Position numbers and translations under genes: made by a program. Shown one piece after another: positions 16,588 to 26,230 of a stretch of 42,586 nucleotides of DNA. This DNA is from Gloeocapsa sp. PCC 73106 (GTDB lineage: Bacteria; Cyanobacteriota; Cyanobacteriia; Cyanobacteriales; Gloeocapsaceae). The stretch's first letter is position 1, and each line of letters starts with the position of its first letter. The notes beneath the pieces are model-generated. The model was not told the DNA's origin and made no database searches. It saw only the letters and a program-made list of their open reading frames with translations. The stretch spans positions 1-42,586 of the forward strand of contig NZ_ALVY01000204.1 in the NCBI RefSeq assembly GCF_000332035.1. Reading direction: 5' to 3'.

Positions 16588-17065
16588 TTTTCCTGTCATT
16601 AATACCTCCCCTTTAATATTTTTAACTAAAGGAGGTTATTTAAAATTATTAAAAGTCTTAAATGAAGTTATTATTGTGCCAAAAGCCGTAGCTGATGAAA
16701 TCATGGCTTATGGAGAGGAGGATATTACATATCAACAGCTTAAACAAAATTCTTGGCTACAAATCACTCCAATAGAAAATATCCCTTCCATAATTCAAAA
16801 CTGGGATTTAGGACAAGGAGAGTCTGAGGTTTTAGCATATTCTTACTTAAATCAAAGACCAGAATGTATTATAGACGACTTAGCAGGTCGTCGCTGTGCA
16901 ATCGCTCTAAAGATTCCAGTTCGTGGAACGTTAGGTATTGTATTACTGGCTAAACAAAAAGGTGAAATATCAAAAGCAAAGCCTATTATTCAAGAATTAC
17001 GTAAAACTGGTATGTACCTATCTGATGCTGTGATTAGCAAAGCTTTAAGTCTTGTTGGAGAGTAA
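16580..17065 (+). CDS. DUF3368 PIN-domain protein, probable toxin
   Basis: 161 residues. PIN-fold landmarks of DUF3368 are FPVINTSPLIFL at the N-terminus (the usual first Asp is replaced by Asn in VINTSPL, as is common in this family), VPKAVADEI, LGQGESEVLAYS with a conserved Glu, CIIDDLAGRRCA with the acidic pair, and GTLGIVLLAK. PIN proteins are usually ribonucleases. It overlaps the UPF0175 gene by 8 bases. Target RNA unknown. Confidence 0.8.
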   Translation: MTNFPVINTSPLIFLTKGGYLKLLKVLNEVIIVPKAVADEIMAYGEEDITYQQLKQNSWLQITPIENIPSIIQNWDLGQGESEVLAYSYLNQRPECIIDDLAGRRCAIALKIPVRGTLGIVLLAKQKGEISKAKPIIQELRKTGMYLSDAVISKALSLVGE

Positions 17066-17389
17066 TGAAAAATTTACTTTAGCTAAGTAGTAATAGTTAA
17101 ACTCAAGCTGGGAGAATTCTTTAATCTAAATCCAGCTCTATTTTTAGTGTAGTTACCGCGTAACTGTTAGGTAGTTTCTACAATAAGAGTGGAGGTCATC
17201 TTCGAGCAGGGCGATCGCAAACGTAGGGGCGTCAAAATATTCTTCGATTTAAGGAGATACCGCTTATAAATTTTTAGAGAATATAGCGCACTCGCGCACC
17301 TTGAAGGGGAAAGGGTAAATTAAGGAATATTAAAAATTCCCACCCTCAAATCTAGAGAGTGGGAAAAGTAAGTAAAGGAATAAATACCT
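17066..17389. other. Gene-free stretch with repeat debris
   Basis: No coding region is supported. Near 17262-17318 it holds a diverged piece resembling the MITE-like repeat (CGCTTATAAATTTTTAGAG, then TATAGCGCACTCGCGCACC and a GGGGAAAGGGTAAA tract). A terminator for the minus-strand RTX gene lies at 17332-17365. The remainder shows nothing further. Confidence 0.5.
17332..17365 (-). terminator. Intrinsic terminator of the FG-GAP/RTX gene
   Basis: TTCCCAC-C-CTC (17337-17347) pairs with GAG-A-GTGGGAA (17355-17365) across a 7-base loop with one mismatch. Read on the minus strand, the stem is followed directly by five T residues. It ends 25 bases beyond the stop codon. Confidence 0.75.
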
Positions 17390-18539
<1,150 letters not shown>

Positions 18540-18606
18540 ATCTATACATCCTTAATCAATAATAGAGTTTGACACTCAACAGACTCGTGGTATAAACCTG
18601 TAGTTT

Positions 18607-18632
18607 GGTAAGTGTATACAATCTAACTTACC
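18607..18632. repeat. Inverted repeat upstream of the FG-GAP/RTX gene
   Basis: GGTAAGT and ACTTACC are perfect 7-bp arms with a 12-base spacer, 68-93 bases upstream of the RTX start. Candidate operator, or a weak hairpin downstream of bioF; no T-run. Confidence 0.3.
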
Positions 18633-18709
18633 ACAGATTTTTCTTAATTCGAGTTCCATCGCTATAGAGTTTAAAAAACTTTAAGTAAACGTAGAAGATG
18701 CGATCGCAA

Positions 18710-19864
18710 TTAATGATATAAGTACTTTAGCAATCGCTCTAGGTGTTCCCTTGTGTGCGTAGCCATCACAGATAAACGCACCCGACTAGATGGTACTGTA
18801 GGAGGACGAATAGCGGGAGCGAGAATTCCCCCTTGTCGCAGTTTAGCGGCTAAATCCAAAGCTTGTTGAGGCTTAGAGCAACTTAGACAGATAATCGGAG
18901 ATTGAGATGGGAGTAACTTTAAGGGATATTCCTGCAGTTTTGAGCGCAAATAAGCCACATTTTGCCATAAAGCGGTTCTTCTTTCTGGTTCGCTCTGACT
19001 AATTTTTACTCCAGCTAAAGCAGCACCGGTATCAGCTGGGGATAAACCGGTAGTATAAATCCAAGTTGAAGCACGGTTGCGCAAAAAATCAATTAACATT
19101 CTACTACCCGCTACGTAACCCCCCAGACTCCCTAAAGCTTTACTCAATGTTCCTACCTGTATTAATGGTTTCTTGGTACAGTTAAAATACTCTACACAAC
19201 CGGCTCCATTTTTGCCCATCACCCCCGTAGCGTGGGCTTCATCTAACAACAACATCGCGTCGTAAGCTTCGGCTAAAGCAATTAATTGTGGGAGTTGACA
19301 GATATCTCCATCCATGCTAAAAATGGCATCAGTCGAAATTAGACAGCGACGGTATTTGTGTCGTTCACCGCGCAAATGATCTTCTAGCTCCTCCACACAG
19401 TTATGAGTATATTCGATAGTTTGTGCTTGGCTGAGCTTTGCTCCCTGCTTTAAACTAGAGTGGTTATATTCATCTCCTAAAATTAGATCTCGCTGTCCAA
19501 CTAAGGCTGTAATCGCTCCCAGGTTAGCTAAATAACCCGAACTGAAAACTAAGGCGTCTTCAGTACTTTTCAGCGCGGCTATCATTTGCTCTAGCTCGCG
19601 ATGAAGGGGAAGATGTCCGGTCAAAAGACGAGAACCAGTACTACCTGTACCATAGGCTTCGGTTGCCGTTTGCGCAGCCTGAATTAGTCTATTGTCCCCA
19701 GCCAAGCCTAGATAATTGTTACTAGCAAAATTAACTAGGCGATCGCCCTTAGTTTCAACTATAGCTCCTGCTTTACCCTCAATAGGGTTAACGGAACGAT
19801 ACCAGTTGGCTTTGCGAATGGTGTCAAGAGAAGTCTCGAGCCAAGCGTAAGGATTACTAGACAT
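18710..19864 (-). CDS. bioF: 8-amino-7-oxononanoate synthase
   Basis: 384-residue PLP enzyme of the alpha-oxoamine synthase family that condenses pimeloyl-ACP (or CoA) with alanine in biotin synthesis. Visible are [12 protein letters not shown] near the N-terminus, [13 protein letters not shown] (about 92-104), [18 protein letters not shown] with the cofactor-binding Asp (about 206-223), and [12 protein letters not shown] with the PLP Lys (about 236-247). Its ATG overlaps the stop of the upstream DUF1823 gene by 8 bases. A fragment of the same gene lies at 15295-15390. Related enzymes (2-amino-3-ketobutyrate ligase, serine palmitoyltransferase) share the fold, so the symbol rests on overall similarity. 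Confidence 0.88.
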   Translation of the reverse strand: MSSNPYAWLETSLDTIRKANWYRSVNPIEGKAGAIVETKGDRLVNFASNNYLGLAGDNRLIQAAQTATEAYGTGSTGSRLLTGHLPLHRELEQMIAALKSTEDALVFSSGYLANLGAITALVGQRDLILGDEYNHSSLKQGAKLSQAQTIEYTHNCVEELEDHLRGERHKYRRCLISTDAIFSMDGDICQLPQLIALAEAYDAMLLLDEAHATGVMGKNGAGCVEYFNCTKKPLIQVGTLSKALGSLGGYVAGSRMLIDFLRNRASTWIYTTGLSPADTGAALAGVKISQSEPERRTALWQNVAYLRSKLQEYPLKLLPSQSPIICLSCSKPQQALDLAAKLRQGGILAPAIRPPTVPSSRVRLSVMATHTREHLERLLKYLYH

Positions 19865-20231
19865 GAGGATTATTTTGATGCAAGTAACTTAATAACCAGT
19901 TAGCCATAGTAGCTCGGCGCGTCTGTCTGGGTCCAAATTCCCCTATTTTATAACCTTTAAACCCTAATTGTTCTTTTAAAAGTTGCTTTCCCTGGGGGGG
20001 AATAGAGCGGGTCAACTTAACTACGGGGGGACGGTTAGCGATAAAATCAGGAGGTTCGGGATACTCTCGTTTCCAATCCTCTGCAACTAGGGAATTATCC
20101 CAAGTATTACTACACTCATGATAACGATAGCCAAGATAATACCAAACCAATTGATTTACTGTACAATCATCGAGCTCTTCAGAGAGGATACTTCCGATAG
20201 TATCTTGGTTAAGGGGTGGTAGCTCAGACAT
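19857..20231 (-). CDS. DUF1823 family protein
   Basis: 124 residues from the ATG at 20231, the natural DUF1823-type start [12 protein letters not shown]; the open frame continues upstream to 20306 but that part looks non-coding. DUF1823 proteins are small, soluble and mostly found in cyanobacteria and plastid-bearing eukaryotes; function unknown. Conserved-looking segments are [36 protein letters not shown] and [19 protein letters not shown]. Overlap with bioF by 8 bases suggests co-translation, but does not show a role in biotin synthesis. Confidence 0.75.
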   Translation of the reverse strand: MSELPPLNQDTIGSILSEELDDCTVNQLVWYYLGYRYHECSNTWDNSLVAEDWKREYPEPPDFIANRPPVVKLTRSIPPQGKQLLKEQLGFKGYKIGEFGPRQTRRATMANWLLSYLHQNNPHV

Positions 20232-20400
20232 AAATGAAGCCTTCTCAAGGAATAATCGCATAACGTAATAAAACAGAATATATCTGAATAAATTGCTCGT
20301 AATCAAGTTGATATTTCTTTGGTGGGTTAGTTTTCTTGAAGTTTTTTATTAACTCATTAGGCTTTTCTCCCCAAGCTTTTAACCCTCCGTACTATTGAAT

Positions 20401-20796
20401 TTACTCATTAATTATTTTAACAATACCATTCTTAAAGGCAGAATCGTAAGTAATAATAATCATCTGCTCTATTTCAGCCTGAGCCATAAGCATTCTATCA
20501 AATGGGTCTCTATGAGCAATTTCTAACAATCCTGCTCTCATTGCATGAGTATTAGTAATTGCTAGTACTACAAATTCAGCACTTTCCAAAACTTGATTAT
20601 AATTATTGATTAGCTCTTTTACCTCTGGAAGTTTTCCTATTCGATATTTAGTCGATATCTCCCATGCTGAAACAGTACTAACAAAAATATCGTTTTTTTT
20701 ATCTTGAATTATTTCTCTGCTTTTTTTACTCAGTTTAGAATCATCAAATAACCACCAGAGAAAAATATGTGTATCTATTAAATATCTTGTTCCCAT
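20401..20796 (-). CDS. vapC: PIN-domain toxin (VapC type)
   Basis: 131 residues with all PIN landmarks: YLIDTHIFLWWLFDD with the first Asp, VSAWEISTKYRIGKL with the conserved Glu, HRDPFDRMLMAQA with the DPFDR motif, and IITYDSAF with the last Asp. VapC proteins are Mg-dependent ribonucleases, often acting on tRNA or rRNA. It overlaps the antitoxin gene by 19 bases, the classic antitoxin-first order. Confidence 0.88.
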   Translation of the reverse strand: MGTRYLIDTHIFLWWLFDDSKLSKKSREIIQDKKNDIFVSTVSAWEISTKYRIGKLPEVKELINNYNQVLESAEFVVLAITNTHAMRAGLLEIAHRDPFDRMLMAQAEIEQMIIITYDSAFKNGIVKIINE

Positions 20797-21032
20797 AATT
20801 TCAATTCTTCTTCTGGTAGAGGTTCAAAAAACGACTCACTTAATTTCCCTTTTAATAACCCTGTTTTCCGATACTCTTTACTGCTATCTTTATTCTCTTG
20901 ATTTTGGCAAGGCAAAATTTTCGCTATCTCTTTTCCATTCATTGAAATGATTATTTCTTCCCCTTCTAAAACTTTAGAAAGTAATTTCGGAAAATTATTT
21001 TCAGCATCTTGTTGATTTATATGAATTGTCAT
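20778..21032 (-). CDS. Phd/YefM-type antitoxin
   Basis: 84 residues. MTIHINQQDAENNFPKLLSK and EGEEIIISMNGKEIAKILP form the Phd/YefM DNA-binding fold. The C-terminal part (SFFEPLPEEELKLWE) is the usual toxin-wrapping tail next to VapC-type PIN proteins. An 8-bp palindrome AAGATCTT lies just upstream of the start, a possible autoregulatory site. No strong ribosome-binding site is seen. Confidence 0.85.
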   Translation of the reverse strand: MTIHINQQDAENNFPKLLSKVLEGEEIIISMNGKEIAKILPCQNQENKDSSKEYRKTGLLKGKLSESFFEPLPEEELKLWEQDI

Positions 21033-21160
21033 AAGAAAACTAGAAGATCTTTCTATTTTATTCTAGCAAAATAGTTTTAAAATTGGCTGTATTCATCTCT
21101 AAAAATTTCTATCATGAACCCCTTTTATCGGGTTTTGTAAAAGGTTATGTCAATATCTGA

Positions 21161-21406
21161 CAAATTACGAGATACGATTTTAAAATTTTAAAACAGCTTT
21201 CTGGTTTTAACACCTCTGAGTATGAACTGGCTTCTTTAAATCTAGTCTCTATGGTAATTCTTTTAGAGCCACTAAGCTCAACTCTTCTAGGAGCGATTTT
21301 TTTAGGAGAAATTCCCTCAAACTTGGTAATATTGGGAGGGCTAATCGTGCTTATGGGAGTTGCTCTAGGCATTATTGGTAGAGAGCGCGTAATTACTAGG
21401 GAATAA
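21161..21406 (+). pseudogene. C-terminal fragment of an EamA (DMT superfamily) transporter
   Basis: After an in-frame TGA (21158-21160) a frame runs 81 codons to TAA at 21404-21406 with no plausible start. It reads SEYELASLNLVSMVILLEP, then LSSTLLGAIFLGEIPSNLVI, then LGGLIVLMGVALGIIG and a basic tail. The EP-x4-LGAIFLGEIPS pattern plus the last hydrophobic helix is the hallmark of the second EamA repeat of DMT permeases. The first ~200 residues are gone. It ends 4 bases before the parA start. Confidence 0.7.
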
Positions 21407-21410
21407 AGCT

Positions 21411-22301
21411 ATGGGATATATTATCAGTACGGTGAACATGAAGGGAGGTGTCGGTAAAACTACATTAACTGTTAACTTAGCTACCTGTTTAGCCAAAAAT
21501 CATCAAAAAAAAGTATTAGTAGTCGATCTAGATGCTCAAATTAGTGCTACTCTCAGTATGATGGCTCCTCAAGAATTTGCTCAGCTTCGGAAAAAACGCA
21601 AAACTATCAGCTACCTGATTGAGAAGCACATTCGCCCTAAAAGTAGAAGTAATTTAACCATAGAAGATATTATTTGTCCCAATATCTGCGGTTTCTCCGG
21701 ACTAGAATTATTACCAGGAGATTTGGAGCTTTACGACGAATACTTAGTATCTCAAACTCTACATCAATCCGCTCTAGATAAAGAAATCGATGATTTTGCA
21801 CAAGTCTGGAATCAGTTCGAAAGATTACTTATTTCTAGTATCTTAGCCCCTATTCAGGATAAATACGATTTTATACTACTAGACTGTGCACCCGGATACA
21901 ATTTATTAACTCGTAGTGGCATCGCGGCTAGTGATTATTACTTACTGCCAGCTCGTCCCGAACCCTTGTCTTTAGTAGGTATTCAGTTATTAGAGAGAAG
22001 AATAGCTAAGCTCAAAGAAAGCCATCTTGAAAAGGATCCAGTTAATCTCAATTTATTGGGAATAATTTTTATTCTCTCAGGAGGAACTCTCATCGGTAGG
22101 TATTATAACCAAGTGATGAGAAGAGTCAAGAGCGATTTTAGCCCTGAACAACTATTTGATAATTCTATTCCTATGGATATTAACGTCGCTAAAGCCGTAG
22201 ATTCTTTTACACCCGTAGTTTTGGATAGTCCTAATTCGGCAGGATCTAAAGCTTTTGTTAAGTTGACGCAAGAGTTTTTAAGTAAAATTACTAATCGTTA
22301 G
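21411..22301 (+). CDS. ParA/MinD-superfamily ATPase, orphan
   Basis: 296 residues. MGYIISTVNMKGGVGKTTLT carries the deviant Walker A with the signature Lys (about 11-18). VVDLDAQISATLS (about 36-48) is the switch I region, DFILLDCAPGYN (about 152-163) is Walker B, and the C-terminal helices follow. ParA proteins dimerise with ATP and bind DNA to move plasmids, chromosomes or large protein assemblies. No parB or centromere-like repeats lie nearby, so it is an orphan ParA of unknown cargo. It starts directly after an EamA fragment, so this is a recombination junction and its promoter may lie in the fragment. Downstream is a long gap and an HTH gene. Confidence 0.85.
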   Translation: MGYIISTVNMKGGVGKTTLTVNLATCLAKNHQKKVLVVDLDAQISATLSMMAPQEFAQLRKKRKTISYLIEKHIRPKSRSNLTIEDIICPNICGFSGLELLPGDLELYDEYLVSQTLHQSALDKEIDDFAQVWNQFERLLISSILAPIQDKYDFILLDCAPGYNLLTRSGIAASDYYLLPARPEPLSLVGIQLLERRIAKLKESHLEKDPVNLNLLGIIFILSGGTLIGRYYNQVMRRVKSDFSPEQLFDNSIPMDINVAKAVDSFTPVVLDSPNSAGSKAFVKLTQEFLSKITNR

Positions 22302-22695
22302 ATTTTTACCCCAAAAATAAATTTATGTAATAACATGGTATCAGAAGAGAGCAAATTTTAATCTTCTAACTCTTACGTGGAAGTCGGAATGCTAGTTAAG
22401 CATCTATTCTTACTCGTGTTACTTTTGTTTGTCGAGATCAGAGTAAAGAGATAAGGATAGGTATATTCCAGCGAAGCTTAAGGAACGGTGAACAAATGAG
22501 CATAATTATCTAGGAAGTTGGGAAAGTAAAGATTTACTGTCTTGATTTTAGCTGGAGTTTGACGCGAACAACTAACTCAAATTAACTTAATTAGGTTACG
22601 TGTTTAAGCGTAAATTACTATTTAACTAACAAGTTAAGTAATCTTTTTGTGGCGTGTGAAGTGTGATGTGTTGTGGCATAAAAGAGGAAAAACAA
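22302..22695. other. Gap between parA and the HTH gene
   Basis: About 390 bases, A+T-rich, without a supported gene. A small hairpin (ATGCT-AGTTA-AGCAT, 22389-22403) overlaps a 21-codon hydrophobic frame that lacks a ribosome-binding site. A G/T-rich stretch (22648-22677) immediately precedes the HTH gene. Length would allow a small RNA or partition site, but no repeated motif supports either. Confidence 0.3.
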
Positions 22696-23160
22696 ATGGT
22701 AGGAGTGTGTGGTCTAAAAATCAAAGAAGCAAAATCCGAGTTACGTGAGATTTTGTCGACCCAAAAAAACGCTGTTGATTATAAAAAAATACAAGCTCTA
22801 TATTTAATGAAAACCGGTCAAGCGGATACAGTAACAACAGTATCTGAATTATTAGGGGTACACAGAGTAACCGTACAGAAATGGTTTAAAAAATATAGAG
22901 AGCAAGGAATCGACGGTTTATTAACTAGTAAAAAAAGCACGGGACGCCCCTCCATCGTCTCACAATCGACCTTGTTAGAATTGGAAGAAAAGCTAAACCG
23001 TGCTTCAGGATGCTTTAAGTCTTACGAAGATGTACACGCCTGGCTGCAAGAAAAACACGGGGTAGACGCCAACTATAAAACGATCTATGGTTTACTCAGA
23101 TACAAGCTCAAAGTTAATCTAAAAGCAGATCAGATCAATCCCTTAGTGCAAGAAGCTTAA
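22696..23160 (+). CDS. Stand-alone helix-turn-helix protein related to IS630-type transposase N-termini
   Basis: 154 residues from the ATG at 22696, preferred because GAGGAAA lies 8-14 bases upstream; the longer form from 22663 has no such site. Residues about 35-75 form an HTH (TVSELLGVHRVTVQKWFKKY) followed by the winged linker REQGIDGLLTSKKSTGRPS, then a second helical unit (YEDVHAWLQEKHGVDANYKT, then IYGLLRYKLKV). This is the N-terminal two-domain DNA-binding module of IS630/Tc1-type transposases, but the protein ends cleanly with no DDE domain in any frame before the strong terminator. Terminal inverted repeats are not seen. A regulator derived from a transposase is one reading; a transposase OrfA relic is the other. 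Confidence 0.7.
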   Translation: MVGVCGLKIKEAKSELREILSTQKNAVDYKKIQALYLMKTGQADTVTTVSELLGVHRVTVQKWFKKYREQGIDGLLTSKKSTGRPSIVSQSTLLELEEKLNRASGCFKSYEDVHAWLQEKHGVDANYKTIYGLLRYKLKVNLKADQINPLVQEA

Positions 23161-23180
23161 GGCGATCGCGCCATTTAAGA

Positions 23181-23220
23181 AAAGAACAGTCTGAGAAAAT
23201 TACAGGCTGTTCTTTGTTTT
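23181..23220 (+). terminator. Intrinsic terminator of the HTH gene
   Basis: AAAGAACAG-T-CTG (23181-23193) pairs with CAG-G-CTGTTCTTT (23203-23215) with one internal mismatch, followed by GTTTT. It begins 21 bases after the stop codon and abuts the MITE-like repeat. Confidence 0.85.
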
Positions 23221-23319
23221 ATAGCAATAGAAGGCAAGTTTAGGACAATTGAAACCGCTCAAATAATTATAAGCGTATACCCTTCCCCTTTACCCCTTCC
23301 CCTGCGCTCCGCGCTATAG
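23219..23319 (-). repeat. MITE-like repeat, copy A, at the ileS 3' end
   Basis: About 101 bp, present in opposite orientation at 34525-34632. The ends are short inverted repeats (TTATAGC and GCTATAG). In sense order it has a GCGC-GGA-GCGC mini-hairpin, a purine-rich GGGGAAGGGG tract, then a conserved unique block containing CGCTTATAATTATTTGAGCG and CAATTGTCCTAAACTT. It encodes nothing. Copy A is read in the same direction as ileS, and its end provides the last Leu codon and stop codon of ileS (CTATAG). Confidence 0.8.
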
Positions 23320-26160
23320 TACAGGATAGCAGCGTTCACAGATAGTAGGATGCTCAGCAAACTCGCCCACGCGGGTAGAATAATTCCAGCATCTTTCGCA
23401 TTTATCTCCCTCAGCGGGATGAAGAGCGATCGCTATGTTTGCCAACTGAACGTGATAATCAGCTTCAGTAATTAATTCAGGGGAAGTCAATAACTCCACA
23501 CCCGAAGCTAAGAAAAGATAACGGAGTTCATCTACACCATAACGAGAATCTACCAGATAACTACTCAGTAGGGCTTGAGTCTGGGAATCGCCACTCCACA
23601 GAAGTACTTTAGCCTCCAAAGAAGACCCAATCATTTTAGCAGTTCGCGCCAGTTCCATAACCTTATTCACCTCGTTACGTAGTTCTCTCAAAGTAACCCA
23701 GGTACTCGAGAGCTCAGGACGAGCCCATTGGGGTGATAATTGAATCCAACCAGACTCGAACACAGATTTAGTCGGTGGAGTATAGGGGAGGAACTGCCAA
23801 ATATCCTCAGCCATATGAGAGAGTACAGGAGCGATCGCCTTAGCCAGATTTTCCAGGATAATAGCGATTACAGTCTGACAACTGCGACGTCGGTGGGAGT
23901 TGAGACTAGAGATATAGAGTCGATCTTTGGCTATATCTAGATAAAAATTCGATAAATCTACGACACAAAAATTTTGTACCGTTTGGAAGAAGCGGAAGAA
24001 TTGATAACTTTCAAAAGCCTCAGTCACCTCTGTAAATACCTCTGTGGCGCGGTGGAGCATATATTGATCCAATTGAGGTAATTCCTCGTAGGGAACAGCT
24101 TGAGACTTCGGATCGAAATCGTATAAGTTACCCAAAAGAAAGCGAGCCGTGTTGCGAATCTTGCGATACACGTCCGCTAACTGTTGCAGCATATTATTCC
24201 CAATACGTACATCCGTCGAGTAATCTACTGAAGATACCCACAATCTTAAAGTATCAGCCCCATAGGGAGGTTCCTGTTTTTGATTTTTACCCCCTGAGAT
24301 AATCACTAGTGGATCTACCACGTTACCCACAGATTTACTCATCTTATTACCCTTTTCGTCCAGAACGAAACCGTGAGTTAACACCGTACGATAAGGAGCG
24401 ATCCCATTAGTAGCTACACTAGTCAATAAACTTGACTGAAACCAACCCCGGTGTTGATCAGAACCTTCTAAATAGATATCTACGGGGTATTTAAGTCCTC
24501 TGTGTTTCACTACAGACGCCCAAGATGAGCCAGAATCAAACCAAACGTCCATAGTATCGGTTCCCTTGCGATAGCGATCGTGTTTTATCCGATAGGGTTC
24601 CGGAAGTAGTTCGGCTACAGATAACTCCCACCATGCATCTGAGCCTTGAGCAGCGATAATTTCCTGTACGTGGGCGATAGTTTCCGCGGTCAATAAAGGT
24701 TCTGAAGTCTCTATATCATAGAAAACAGGAATGGGAACTCCCCAACTACGCTGGCGCGAGATACACCAGTCACTGCGCTCAGCTACCATAGGAGTAATCC
24801 GATTTTGTCCCTGACTCGGTATCCAGGTGACCGAAGCGATCGCCTCTAGAGCGTCAGTGCGAAAACCTTCTACCGAAGCGAACCATTGCTCTGTAGCGCG
24901 GAAGATCGTTGGTTTTTTGGTCCGCCAGTCGTAGGGATACTTATGTACGTAAGGCTCCTCTTTTAGTAAAGAGCCAGCTTCAGCTAGAGCAGCGATAATA
25001 GCGGAGTTGGCGTCTTTGAGTACGTTTAAGCCTGCGAATGCTCCTGCCTCTGCGGTAAAATTCCCCTGGTCATCTACGGGAGAAAGAATAGGTAAACCGT
25101 AACGTTGACCAACTATGTAGTCTTCTTGTCCGTGACCCGGTGCTGTATGTACTAAGCCCGTACCCGATTCTGTGGTGATATAGTCTCCCCCAATCACGAT
25201 ACTACTTTCTCGGTCAAACAGAGGGTGACGATAGCGACAATGTTCTAAATCTGCACCTTTGATGGTAGCGACTATAGTTAAATTAGTTTCCAGGATTTGC
25301 GAGAGTCGGGGTACTAAATCAGCAGCGACGATGATATAGCGATGGGTTTTAGCTCCAGACGCGATCGCGTAAGTCAACTCAGCATTTACCGCTACAGCTA
25401 AATTACCGGGAATTGTCCAGGGTGTCGTCGTCCATATCGCTACACCCAAATCTTCGGCAAAGGGTACTAATATTTTTTCAGCTTGTGCGCTCAGAGCTAC
25501 TACTGGAAAAGCTGCATATATACTTAAAGAGGTATGACCTTCGGGATATTCTAATTCAGCTTCTGCTAAAGCGGTACCAGAGCTTGGACTCCAGTGTACT
25601 GGTTTTAGGCCTCGGTAGATATAACCTTTGAGAGCCATTTCCCCGAATACTCCAATTTGAGCGGCTTCATAAGCGGGAGTCAGGGTTAAATAGGGGTTTT
25701 CCCAGTCTCCCCAAATGCCAAAGCGTTGAAACCCTTTTGATTGCTCTGCAACCGCTTCTAGTGCGAATTCTCTAGCTAGGGAGCGCAGTTTTAACGGTGT
25801 TAATTCCGCTCTTTCGTGAGGCTTCATTTTTTGTAACACTTTTAACTCTATGGGCAACCCATGGCAATCCCAACCCGGGACATAGGAAATCTCATAGCCT
25901 CTTAAGAGTTTATACTTATTTATAATATCTTTGAGAATTTTATTGAGAGCGTGTCCCATATGCAATGATCCGTTAGCGTAGGGAGGACCATCGTGGAGTA
26001 TAAAGCTTCCTACTGAATTATTCTGGGATACTCGTCCGTAAATCTGATGTTCTGACCAGAATTTCTGGATTTCTGGCTCTTTTTGTGCGGAATTAGCCCG
26101 CATTTCAAATTTAGTTTTAGGCAAATTAACCGTGTTCTGATAACTCTTGGATTCTGTCAC
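23314..26160 (-). CDS. ileS: Isoleucyl-tRNA synthetase
   Basis: 948-residue class Ia aminoacyl-tRNA synthetase that charges tRNA-Ile and edits mischarged valine. The HIGH motif appears as HMGH (67-70) after LHDGPPYANGS. The editing domain has TTTPWTIPGNLAVAV. The KMSKS motif is at about 606-610 (DEKGNKMSKSVGN), followed by the anticodon-binding helical domain. The C-terminal zinc site has CERCWNYS and CERCYPVL with four cysteines. Length and order are normal for the bacterial zinc-containing type. The stop codon falls inside the end of a MITE-like repeat; the zinc finger looks intact, so function should be unaffected. Confidence 0.97.
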   Translation of the reverse strand: MTESKSYQNTVNLPKTKFEMRANSAQKEPEIQKFWSEHQIYGRVSQNNSVGSFILHDGPPYANGSLHMGHALNKILKDIINKYKLLRGYEISYVPGWDCHGLPIELKVLQKMKPHERAELTPLKLRSLAREFALEAVAEQSKGFQRFGIWGDWENPYLTLTPAYEAAQIGVFGEMALKGYIYRGLKPVHWSPSSGTALAEAELEYPEGHTSLSIYAAFPVVALSAQAEKILVPFAEDLGVAIWTTTPWTIPGNLAVAVNAELTYAIASGAKTHRYIIVAADLVPRLSQILETNLTIVATIKGADLEHCRYRHPLFDRESSIVIGGDYITTESGTGLVHTAPGHGQEDYIVGQRYGLPILSPVDDQGNFTAEAGAFAGLNVLKDANSAIIAALAEAGSLLKEEPYVHKYPYDWRTKKPTIFRATEQWFASVEGFRTDALEAIASVTWIPSQGQNRITPMVAERSDWCISRQRSWGVPIPVFYDIETSEPLLTAETIAHVQEIIAAQGSDAWWELSVAELLPEPYRIKHDRYRKGTDTMDVWFDSGSSWASVVKHRGLKYPVDIYLEGSDQHRGWFQSSLLTSVATNGIAPYRTVLTHGFVLDEKGNKMSKSVGNVVDPLVIISGGKNQKQEPPYGADTLRLWVSSVDYSTDVRIGNNMLQQLADVYRKIRNTARFLLGNLYDFDPKSQAVPYEELPQLDQYMLHRATEVFTEVTEAFESYQFFRFFQTVQNFCVVDLSNFYLDIAKDRLYISSLNSHRRRSCQTVIAIILENLAKAIAPVLSHMAEDIWQFLPYTPPTKSVFESGWIQLSPQWARPELSSTWVTLRELRNEVNKVMELARTAKMIGSSLEAKVLLWSGDSQTQALLSSYLVDSRYGVDELRYLFLASGVELLTSPELITEADYHVQLANIAIALHPAEGDKCERCWNYSTRVGEFAEHPTICERCYPVL

Positions 26161-26230
26161 AGTCTAGTTAGGTTTAAGAATAATTAATATTATTATTGTA
26201 TCTCAGTTGTTTCTTTACGGAGAAATTTGT

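Noticed and set aside
21145-21372. 75-codon minus-strand frame
   Set aside because: It is antisense to the EamA fragment, whose plus-strand translation has clear family motifs.
22389-22454. 21-codon hydrophobic frame (MLVKHLFLLVLLLF...) between parA and the HTH gene
   Set aside because: Resembles a toxic small peptide, but there is no ribosome-binding site, promoter or antisense RNA signal to support it.
21033-23319. Integrated plasmid or prophage signalled by ParA and repeats
   Set aside because: No replication, phage structural or integrase genes and no attachment repeats are visible; an orphan ParA alone is insufficient.
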